DNA of 64,000 nucleotides from Clostridia bacterium (GTDB lineage: Bacteria > Bacillota > Clostridia > Oscillospirales > Acutalibacteraceae). The stretch covers positions 31,334-95,333 of the forward strand of contig JAFTCX010000069.1 of the NCBI GenBank assembly GCA_017454485.1. The letters are read 5' to 3'. The notes beneath the pieces are model-generated. The model was not told the DNA's origin and made no database searches. It saw only the letters and a list, made by a program, of their open reading frames with translations. Of this stretch, positions 56,721 to 64,000 are shown piece by piece. A program made the position numbers and the translations under genes. Each line of letters begins with the position of its first letter. Positions within the stretch are counted from its first letter, which is position 1.

Positions 56721-57434
56721 ATGGAAAGCTACTGCAAAGCCTACCGCATCCTCGCTTCGGACACCGACTGCTTTCGCCGCCTGCGGCTGAGCCGGCTGTT
56801 CACCTTTTTGCAGGAGGCGGCCATCGCGCACACGGAAGCGCTCGGCATGGGGCGCGCGATGACGCTCGACAGGGGGCTGCTCTGGGTCGTGACGCTGCAG
56901 CAGGCAAAGATCACGCGGCTGCCGGCATATGATGAGCGCGTGGTTCTCACCTCACTGCCGGGCGAAACGATGCACACGTTTTTCCCGCGCTATTACCGGC
57001 TGACCGACGAAAACGGAAACGAGCTTGTGAACGCGTCGGCGCTTTGGGCGCTGATGGACGCGCAAACGCGCAAAATGGTCTTTCCCGAACAGCACGGCGT
57101 ACACATAGAAGGGGAAACCCCGCCGTGGCGCTCGTTTTTGCCGCGCCCGCCGAAGCTGCCGGAAGCGGCGCAGGAAAGCGAATTCACCGTGCCGTACAGC
57201 TATGTCGATCTCAACGGCCACATGAACAACACACGCTGCTTCGACCTCGCCGAAGACCTGCTGCCGCAGCAGGTGCGCAGCAAAAATGTGCGCGAAATTC
57301 TGAGCGAATATACCGGGGAAGCAAAAATGGGCGAAACGCTGCGCCTTGCGCTGCGCGTCAGCGACGGCGAAGTGCGCCTTTCCGGAACAGGCGAAAAGCG
57401 GCTGTTCCGCATTTCCATGCAATATGACAGGTGA
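56721..57434 (+). CDS. Acyl-ACP thioesterase (FatA/FatB family)
   Basis: 237 residues with the double-hotdog layout of bacterial acyl-ACP thioesterases. The N-terminal hotdog contains FTFLQEAAIAHTEALGMG and LLWVVTLQQAKI. The C-terminal hotdog starts VPYSYVDLNGHMNNTRCFD; D163, N165 and H167 form the expected catalytic set. It hydrolyses acyl-ACP to free acid. Together with the ligase and carrier genes it makes a closed load/unload module. Two bp separate it from the carrier gene and 5 bp from hypB. Confidence 0.93.
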   Translation: MESYCKAYRILASDTDCFRRLRLSRLFTFLQEAAIAHTEALGMGRAMTLDRGLLWVVTLQQAKITRLPAYDERVVLTSLPGETMHTFFPRYYRLTDENGNELVNASALWALMDAQTRKMVFPEQHGVHIEGETPPWRSFLPRPPKLPEAAQESEFTVPYSYVDLNGHMNNTRCFDLAEDLLPQQVRSKNVREILSEYTGEAKMGETLRLALRVSDGEVRLSGTGEKRLFRISMQYDR

Positions 57435-57439
57435 TACCG

Positions 57440-58111
57440 ATGGACTATCAAATTTTGGAAACCAAAGAGCGCGTGCAGGCCGATAACGAAAGGGCCGCCG
57501 CGCAAACCAGAGAAAAGCTCAAACAAAGCGGCGCGCTGCTTGTGAATCTGATGGGATCCCCCGGTGCGGGCAAAACGACCGCGCTTTTGCAGCTCATCGA
57601 ACGGCTCAAAGGCGAGTACCGCATCGGCGTGATGGAGGCCGACGTGGACTCCGATGTGGACGCGAAAAAAATTGCCGAAACAGGCACGCGCGTCATCCAG
57701 CTCCACACGGCGGGGCTGTGCCACATGGACGCGGATATGACAAAGCGCGGACTCGACGCGCTGCAGACGGACGGACTGGACCTGATCTTTTTGGAAAACA
57801 TCGGCAATCTCGTCTGTCCGGCGGAATTTGAAGTCGGCGCCGATGTGCGTCTGATGCTGCTTTCCGCGCCGGAGGGCGACGACAAGCCGCTGAAATATCC
57901 GCTGATGTTCCAAATCAGCGACATTTGCCTGCTGACCAAGATCGACACGGCGGCCGTGTTTGATTTTGACAAAGCAAAAGCGACCGCGCGCGCCAGGGCG
58001 CTCAACGAAAAGCTGACGGTGATTCCGGTTTCGGCCGTCACCGGCGAAGGCTTTGACGCGGCGGCGGCGCTGCTCAAAGAAAAACTGGACGAACGGAGGA
58101 AGGCGCAATGA
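57440..58111 (+). CDS. hypB: HypB-type nickel-insertion GTPase, copy 1
   Basis: 223 residues from the ATG at 57440 (AGGTGA site); a GTG 9 bp upstream overlaps the site. SIMIBI GTPase motifs: P-loop GSPGAGKTT (39-47), EADVDSDVDA (switch I), and LTKID. The metal-binding Cys-His pair is in AGLCHMDADM (C94, H95), and C126 lies in ENIGNLVCPAEFEVG, the HypB signature. There is no His-rich N-terminal nickel store. HypB hydrolyses GTP while passing nickel to hydrogenase precursors with HypA. No [NiFe]-hydrogenase or urease gene is in view. Overlaps copy 2 by 4 bp. Confidence 0.95.
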   Translation: MDYQILETKERVQADNERAAAQTREKLKQSGALLVNLMGSPGAGKTTALLQLIERLKGEYRIGVMEADVDSDVDAKKIAETGTRVIQLHTAGLCHMDADMTKRGLDALQTDGLDLIFLENIGNLVCPAEFEVGADVRLMLLSAPEGDDKPLKYPLMFQISDICLLTKIDTAAVFDFDKAKATARARALNEKLTVIPVSAVTGEGFDAAAALLKEKLDERRKAQ

Positions 58112-58767
58112 AAATCATTGAACTCGGCGCGTCCGTGACCGCCTCCAACGACCGCGACGCCGCTTTGCTGCGGCAAAGGCTGCGCGCACAGGGCATTTTG
58201 CTGGTCAACGTCATGAGCGCGGCAGGTTCGGGCAAAACGACGCTGCTCTCGCGCATCATCCGCGACATGGAGAGCACACGCTTTGCCGTGCTTGAGGCGG
58301 ACATCGCCTCGGATGTGGACGCAAAAACAATCGAAGCGCTCGGCGCAAAAGCGGTGCAGGTCCACACGGGCGGCATGTGCCACATGGACGCCGGCATGAC
58401 CGCCGCAGCGTTTGACGCGCTGGACACCACGGACATCGACATCGCCTTTCTTGAAAATGTGGGCAATCTGATCTGTCCGGCGGAATACGACACCGGCGCC
58501 TCGCTCAAGCTGATGATCCTCTCTGTGCCGGAGGGCGACGACAAGCCGCTGAAATATCCGCTGATGTTCGCCGAAAGCGACATTCTCGTGATCTCCAAAA
58601 TCGACGCGCTGCCCTATTTCAACTTTGACGTTGAAAAATGCACCGCCCGCGCAAAAAAGCTGAACCCGGCCATCAAGGTCTTCCCCGTTTCGGCAAAGAC
58701 CGGCGAAGGCATGGCGGCGCTGGAGGCGGAGCTGCACAAAGCGCAATGCGCAATTCGGAATTCGTAA
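58108..58767 (+). CDS. hypB: HypB-type nickel-insertion GTPase, copy 2
   Basis: 219 residues. P-loop SAAGSGKTT (37-45), EADIASDVDA, metal site GGMCHMDAGM (C91, H92), and C123 in ENVGNLICPAEYDTG. It shares the same signatures as copy 1 but is clearly diverged, so the tandem pair is old; separate substrates or a heterodimer are possible. The last residues (CAIRNS) and the stop codon are encoded by a family A repeat inserted at the gene end. Confidence 0.95.
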   Translation: MKIIELGASVTASNDRDAALLRQRLRAQGILLVNVMSAAGSGKTTLLSRIIRDMESTRFAVLEADIASDVDAKTIEALGAKAVQVHTGGMCHMDAGMTAAAFDALDTTDIDIAFLENVGNLICPAEYDTGASLKLMILSVPEGDDKPLKYPLMFAESDILVISKIDALPYFNFDVEKCTARAKKLNPAIKVFPVSAKTGEGMAALEAELHKAQCAIRNS

Positions 58768-58933
58768 TTCGGAATTCGGAATTGAGGTCGCGGGAAAAGT
58801 GGAACTGAAATATAAGTATCCTCCGCGACGAGAAGTGCGCTTCCGTTGACAATCCGTAGATTTTAAGAATAAACTTTCCCACTACATTTCGGCGCATCGC
58901 GCACTGCGCGGCGCCCCTTAATTCCGAATTAGT
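58746..58933. repeat. Heptamer-bounded family A element
   Basis: Left AATTCGG/AATTCGT units and GGAATTGAGGTCGCGGG; right CATTTCGGCGCATCGCG, GCGCGGCGCCCCTTAATTCC and GAATTAG. The centre differs from other copies and includes TTGACA with a weak downstream -10 (AATAAA), so it may carry a promoter for the next gene. Confidence 0.85.
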
Positions 58934-58951
58934 ATAAAAGGAGTTGTAAAA

Positions 58952-61732
58952 ATGAAACAGCAAAAAAACCGCATGACCAATGAGCGCGACTTTGTGCAGG
59001 ACCCGAATTATGTCGCGCCCGACAAGGAAAAGGAGGCGCTGGTGCTCAAGCTGGGCACGATGATCACCGACCGTTACCTTGTCAAGTATACCCGTTCCAT
59101 GAAGACCGACGACCCCGAATACTGGGCGTTGGACGAGGTGCTCACCAAGGACGAGGTCAAGTTCCTGCTCAGCTTTGAAAAGACCCGCGTGCCCTACACG
59201 CCGGAACAGATTGCCGAGCGCACCGGCCTTTCCCTGGAAGAGACCAAAAAGATGATCGACCACCTGTGCTGGGTCGGCGTTTTGGAAATGACCCGCGAGG
59301 GGGAAAACAAGGAAAAGCACTACAATGTGCCGATCTTCGTGCCCGGTTCGGCGGAGTTCATGATGATGAACGACGAGCTGACGGCCCAGCATCCCAACCT
59401 TGCGACCTTCTTCAACCTGATGACGCAGATGCCGCTGGAAAACATCACCCAGATGGTGCCGCCGGGAGGCGCGGGCGTCGGTATGCATGTCATCCCCGTG
59501 GAAAAGGCGATTGAGCACGAAAACAATTCCGCCTCTGTGGAGCACATCTCCCACTGGCTGAAAAAGTATGACAAATATTCCGTCGGCCAGTGCACCTGCC
59601 GCAAGCAGCAGACCATGCGCGGCGAGGGCAGCGGCGAGATCAACGGCGAATTCTGCATGGGCGTGGGCGACATGGCGGAATACTGCGTGGACCGCGGTAT
59701 GGGCCGTTACATCACCTATGACGAGGCGCTTGAAATTCTGGAACGCGCGGAGCGTCACGGCTTTGTGCACCAGACCACAAACATCGACGGCGAAGACAAG
59801 ATCGTCGCCATCTGCAACTGCGCCCCGGGCGTGTGCAACGCGCTGCGCACGAGCCAGCTTTACAACACGCCGAACATGAGCCGCAGCGCATATCGCGCCC
59901 ATGTGGAAAAGAGCAAGTGCGTCGCCTGCGGCAAATGCGTGGAGGTCTGCCCCGTCGGCGCGGCAAAGCTCGGTCAAAAGCTTTGCACCAAGCACGGCGA
60001 ACAGAAATATCCGCTCTCCGAGCTGCCCGACGGCACCAAATGGGGCGCCGACAAATGGAACCCGAACTACCGCGAGGACGCGAAGATCAACTGCTATGAC
60101 ACGGGCACAGCGCCGTGCAAAACCGCCTGTCCGGCGCATCTGGCCGTGCAGGGCTATGTGAAAATGGCCGCCGAGGGACGCTATCTCGACGCGCTCAAGC
60201 TCATCAAGCAGGACAACCCCTTCCCGGCTGTCTGCGGCGCGGTCTGCAACCGCCGCTGCGAAGACGCCTGCACCCGCGGCACGGTCGATGCGCCGATCGC
60301 CATTGACGAGATCAAAAAGTTCATCGCCGCGCAGGAGCTGCACGCCGACAAGCGCTTTGTGCCGCTTTGCGAAAAGGACGACGGCGGCATGTGGGGGCCG
60401 GATTATAAAATGGCCATCATCGGCGGCGGCCCGGCCGGCCTTTCCTGCGCGTATTATCTGCGCACACGCGGCTACGATGTGACGGTGTTTGAAAAAGAGC
60501 AGCGCCCGGGCGGTATGCTTGTTTACGGCATTCCGAACTTCCGCCTGGAAAAGGACGTCATCGACGCCGAAATCGACGTGCTGCGCCAGATGGGCGTGGA
60601 GTTCCGCTGCGGCGTGGAGGTCGGCAAAGACGTGACGATCCAGTCGCTGCGCGAAGAGGGCTACAAGGCGTTCTATCTCGCCATCGGTATGCAGGGCGGA
60701 CGCAAGGCCGGTGTGCCCGGCGAGGACGCAAAGGGCGTGCAGTCCGGCGTGGAATTTTTGCGCGACATCAACGCAGACAGCAAGAAGAAGCTCAAGGGCG
60801 ACGTGGTCGTCATCGGCGGCGGCAACGTCGCCGTGGACGTGGCACGCTCCGCGGTGCGCGCAACAAACGGCAAAGTGACCATGCTCTGTCTGGAGGGCGA
60901 AAACGAGATGCCGGCGGCGGATGACGAGGTCGCCGAAGCGAAGGCGGAGGGCATCACCGTTTGCAACGGCTGGGGCCCGAAGGAAATTCTCACGAAGAAC
61001 GGCAAAGTGGTCGGCGTGGTGTTCAAAAAATGCGTGCGCGTCTTTGACGAAAACCACCGGTTTGCCCCGAAATATGACGAAAACGAAACGATCACGATCG
61101 ACTGCGCAAATGTTTTGCAGGCCATCGGTCAAAGCGCCGTTTGGGGCGATCTGCTCAAGGGCACCGCTGTTCATCTCAAGCCCAACGGCACGGTCGACCA
61201 CGACCCGCTGACCTTTGAAACGGCGGAGCCCGACATCTTTGTGGGCGGCGACATCGGCCACGGCGCTCGCTTTGCAATCGACGCGATCGCGGACGGCAAA
61301 AAGGGCTGTGAAAGCATGCACCGCTCCGTGCACGAGGGGCAGTCGCAGCGCATTGCCCGCGACAAGCGCGAATTCATCGAGCTGGACAAGGACGACATCA
61401 TTCTGGAATCCTTTGACAACGCCAAGCGTCAGGTGCCCGGACACAAGGCCGGCAAGGCGACGGAGACGTTCGAAGATCTGCGTTTGCCGCTGACGGAGGA
61501 ACAGGTCAAGATTGAAGCGGCACGCTGCCTCGGCTGCGGCGCAACGGTCGTCGATCTCAACCGCTGCGTGGGCTGCGGCCTTTGCACAACGCGCTGCGAA
61601 TTCGACGCGATCCACCTGAGCCGCGATCTGCCGGAATGCACCAACATGATCCGCTGCGAAGACAAGCTGCTCAAGGTCGGTCCCTACGCGCTGGGGCGCA
61701 TGGGCAAGATCGTCCTTGGCAGAAAGAAGTAA
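58952..61732 (+). CDS. Multidomain Fe-S flavoprotein with GltD-type oxidoreductase core, copy 2
   Basis: 926 residues; ATG after AAAAGGAGTTG. Same domain order as the gene at 47679: winged-helix-like part (about 60-115, LTKDEVKFLLSFEKTRVPYT, GLSLEETKKMIDHLCWVGVL), Cys-rich region (CTCRKQQ, CNCAPGVC), ferredoxin-like CVACGKCVEVC, GltD N-domain (CKTACPAHLAVQGYVKMAAE, NRRCEDACTRG), FAD site IIGGGPAGLSCAYYLR, NAD(P) site VVIGGGNVAVDVARSA, and C-terminal CLGCG plus CVGCGLCTTRCEFDAI. The two copies align along their full length but differ throughout. It lies between hypB copy 2 and hypA, unlike copy 1. Confidence 0.88.
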   Translation: MKQQKNRMTNERDFVQDPNYVAPDKEKEALVLKLGTMITDRYLVKYTRSMKTDDPEYWALDEVLTKDEVKFLLSFEKTRVPYTPEQIAERTGLSLEETKKMIDHLCWVGVLEMTREGENKEKHYNVPIFVPGSAEFMMMNDELTAQHPNLATFFNLMTQMPLENITQMVPPGGAGVGMHVIPVEKAIEHENNSASVEHISHWLKKYDKYSVGQCTCRKQQTMRGEGSGEINGEFCMGVGDMAEYCVDRGMGRYITYDEALEILERAERHGFVHQTTNIDGEDKIVAICNCAPGVCNALRTSQLYNTPNMSRSAYRAHVEKSKCVACGKCVEVCPVGAAKLGQKLCTKHGEQKYPLSELPDGTKWGADKWNPNYREDAKINCYDTGTAPCKTACPAHLAVQGYVKMAAEGRYLDALKLIKQDNPFPAVCGAVCNRRCEDACTRGTVDAPIAIDEIKKFIAAQELHADKRFVPLCEKDDGGMWGPDYKMAIIGGGPAGLSCAYYLRTRGYDVTVFEKEQRPGGMLVYGIPNFRLEKDVIDAEIDVLRQMGVEFRCGVEVGKDVTIQSLREEGYKAFYLAIGMQGGRKAGVPGEDAKGVQSGVEFLRDINADSKKKLKGDVVVIGGGNVAVDVARSAVRATNGKVTMLCLEGENEMPAADDEVAEAKAEGITVCNGWGPKEILTKNGKVVGVVFKKCVRVFDENHRFAPKYDENETITIDCANVLQAIGQSAVWGDLLKGTAVHLKPNGTVDHDPLTFETAEPDIFVGGDIGHGARFAIDAIADGKKGCESMHRSVHEGQSQRIARDKREFIELDKDDIILESFDNAKRQVPGHKAGKATETFEDLRLPLTEEQVKIEAARCLGCGATVVDLNRCVGCGLCTTRCEFDAIHLSRDLPECTNMIRCEDKLLKVGPYALGRMGKIVLGRKK

Positions 61733-61735
61733 GCC

Positions 61736-62080
61736 ATGCACGAGATGGGGATCGTTTTGCACCTTGCAAAAACGCTGGACGAGACCGCCGCACAGGAAAA
61801 GCTGACCAGGATCGGCAAGGTCGTTCTGCAGGTCGGCGAGGTGTCGGGCATCATGACCGACCTGTTCACCGACGCGTGGGACTATTTCAAGGGCCGCCAT
61901 CCGGTGCTCAAGGACAGCGAGCTGGTGCTGGAGCAAATTCCGGCTGTGACATACTGCGACAACTGCAAGGGCACGTATGAGACTGTCAAATACGGCAAGG
62001 AGTGCCCGTTCTGCCACAGCGGCGAGACCTGGCTGCTGAAGGGAAACGAGTGCATTATCAAAGAGATCGAAGCGGAATAG
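61736..62080 (+). CDS. hypA: HypA nickel-insertion metallochaperone
   Basis: 114 residues, the normal length. The N-terminal M-H-E nickel-binding motif (His2) is intact and the structural zinc site has two C-x2-C pairs: C74/C77 (YCDNC) and C90/C93 (CPFC). HypA works with HypB to deliver nickel. It starts 3 bp after the flavoprotein gene and is the last gene of this operon. HypC, HypD, HypE and HypF are absent from the window, so a full [NiFe] maturation set is not shown here. Confidence 0.95.
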   Translation: MHEMGIVLHLAKTLDETAAQEKLTRIGKVVLQVGEVSGIMTDLFTDAWDYFKGRHPVLKDSELVLEQIPAVTYCDNCKGTYETVKYGKECPFCHSGETWLLKGNECIIKEIEAE

Positions 62081-62260
62081 GATTTGTAGCTGTTAGCTGC
62101 CAGCTGCTAGCTGTTAGCAAGTTGAACCCCGCCGTGGATGGCTTCAAATTCGGAATGCGGAATGGAAGTCGCGGGTTTAAGCGTGCATGGAAAGAACGTG
62201 CGCGCCGCGACGAAAGGTGCGGTTCGTGCTGTACGTTCGTCGATTGTAATATCATCTGCA

Positions 62261-62287
62261 GGGGCGGCTATTTGCCGCCCGTTTTTT
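62261..62287 (+). terminator. Terminator-like hairpin inside composite element copy 3
   Basis: GGGCGGC-tattt-GCCGCCC followed by GTTTTTT, identical to the one at 46608-46634. It may end the hypA message. Confidence 0.8.
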
Positions 62288-62302
62288 CTGTGTGCGCTTT
62301 TT

Positions 62303-62446
62303 TGCGCGCAGCTTTGCTGCGCGCACGGGGCGGCGGGATGAACCGTGCTGCAGCACGGTTCAAAAACGAAGCGGCGCTTCGTTTTGCGCGCGGCAATCTG
62401 CCGCGCGATCCCGCCGCCGGTCTGCGCACGGCGAACGCCGTGCGCA
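62303..62446. repeat. Cloverleaf repeat, copy 4
   Basis: Same orientation as copy 3. All stems intact; the loop of hairpin 5 is TTT where the others have AAC/GTT, and hairpin 3 has CGGCG at its tip. Differences fall mostly in loops. Confidence 0.9.
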
Positions 62447-62926
62447 AATACGCTGCGGAAAGCGCACATAAAAAAGAAATGGTTTCCGCCGTTCATCCCA
62501 ACGGAGCTGTGACGGTTTTGAAAAATGCGGCTGCGACCGACACTTCGCTTTGATACGCGCCTTGCGGTTCACGACCTCACCCGTCATCGCGCAAATCTGC
62601 GTGCGCTTTTTCCATCTGCGTTCGCTGCGCGATGCCACCCTCTCCAGAGGAGAGGGCAAGATCGGTTCGCGTTTTCCGCCGCGTTCGCTTCAAAACAAAT
62701 GCAGCTCATCAACGATCGTACCATATCGCCGCACGCATCTTCGCGGCGCGCGTGTTCTTTCCATGCACGCTTAAACCCGCGACTTCCGTTCCGAATTTCG
62801 AATTTCGAATGGAATAAGCCACGGCGGGGGTTCTCTGTCCGCTAGCAGCTAGCAGCTAACAGCTTACAGTTAGCAGCTAACAGCATCCCTTCCAAAACTT
62901 TTCTTTCATTTTTCGCCCTTTAACCC

Positions 62927-62955
62927 TTTACATCTTTTTTGTTTCGTGATACAAT
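62927..62955 (+). promoter_or_regulatory. Sigma-A promoter of nifJ
   Basis: TTTACA (62927-62932), 17 bp, TACAAT (62950-62955), about 92 bp before the ATG at 63048. Confidence 0.75.
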
Positions 62956-63014
62956 AACATGAAGTTGATTAGAATTGCCGATTGCGGCCGCTGATCAACC
63001 GACGACTTTGCTAA

Positions 63015-64000
<986 letters not shown>

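Larger units (their letters stand above)
62087..62884. mobile_element. Symmetrical heptamer-bounded composite element with cloverleaf
   Basis: Outer arrays of TAGCTGT-type units (62087-62118) and, inverted, AGCTAGC/AGCTAAC units (62842-62884). Just inside are inverted partners: GAACCCCGCCGTGGATGGC with GCCACGGCGGGGGTTC, and CGGAATGGAAGTCGCGGGTT plus GCGTGCATGGAAAGAACG (62155-62200) with CGTGTTCTTTCCATGCACGC and AAACCCGCGACTTCCGTTCC (to 62795). The interior carries a terminator hairpin and a cloverleaf near the left end. Confidence 0.75.

Overview
The window looks like a chromosomal segment of an anaerobic, high-GC Firmicute of the Oscillospiraceae/Ruminococcaceae type. This is an inference from gene content: an [FeFe]-hydrogenase maturation set (hydE, hydG, hydF), a pyruvate:ferredoxin oxidoreductase, many Fe-S flavoproteins, very large Sec-secreted surface proteins with Cys/aromatic tails, strong Shine-Dalgarno sites and sigma-A-type promoters. 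The run serS-parB-parA suggests proximity to the replication origin. No rRNA, complete tRNA, CRISPR array, transposase or phage gene was seen.

Layout. 0-4.5 kb: end of a leucine-rich-repeat-like surface protein, a zinc-ribbon/TM/TPR protein, and a LytS-type kinase with an XRE-receiver regulator. 4.6-15 kb: a 3348-residue secreted protein behind an attenuator-like leader. 15-21 kb: PAP2 phosphatase, two exported or membrane proteins of unknown function, ksgA, galE and an RNHCP protein. 21.7-30.7 kb: rimM-trmD-ribulokinase-like-araD-like, glyA, serS and parA/parB, with two small four-helix-bundle (S23-type) genes inserted between housekeeping genes. 31-34 kb: two secreted proteins. 34.5-39 kb: hydrogenase regulator and hydE/hydG/hydF. 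39.8-46.5 kb: a cell-surface O-acylation locus (two SGNH hydrolases, a DUF4358-like lipoprotein, an MBOAT and a DHHW/AlgJ-like partner). 47.7-62 kb: a redox/acyl-carrier locus with two paralogous multidomain Fe-S flavoproteins, a 2Fe-2S ferredoxin reductase, two FAD oxidoreductases, an acyl-activating ligase, a carrier protein, an acyl-ACP thioesterase, two tandem HypB GTPases and HypA. The window ends inside nifJ (PFOR).

The intergenic DNA is dense with non-coding repeats. I can separate: (1) arrays of 7-bp tandem repeats, in inverted orientation at both ends of an element, enclosing either non-coding DNA or an S23-type gene; (2) a 144-bp repeat, four copies, made of five hairpins, three of them inside a common outer stem (a cloverleaf), with at least one compensatory base-pair change; the same topology recurs with unrelated sequence at 2.3 and 34.3 kb; (3) a 160-bp miniature inverted-repeat element with GTAC ends and 4-bp target duplications, one copy having a recognisable empty site elsewhere in the window; (4) a 154-bp unit present three times between hydE and hydG; (5) inverted copies of a longer composite on both sides of the MBOAT operon. 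Several genes end inside or at the edge of these repeats, which supply their stop codons and last residues.

The strongest candidates for something undescribed are the heptamer-bounded, cloverleaf-bearing repeat system and the 47.7-62 kb redox/acyl-carrier/HypAB locus.
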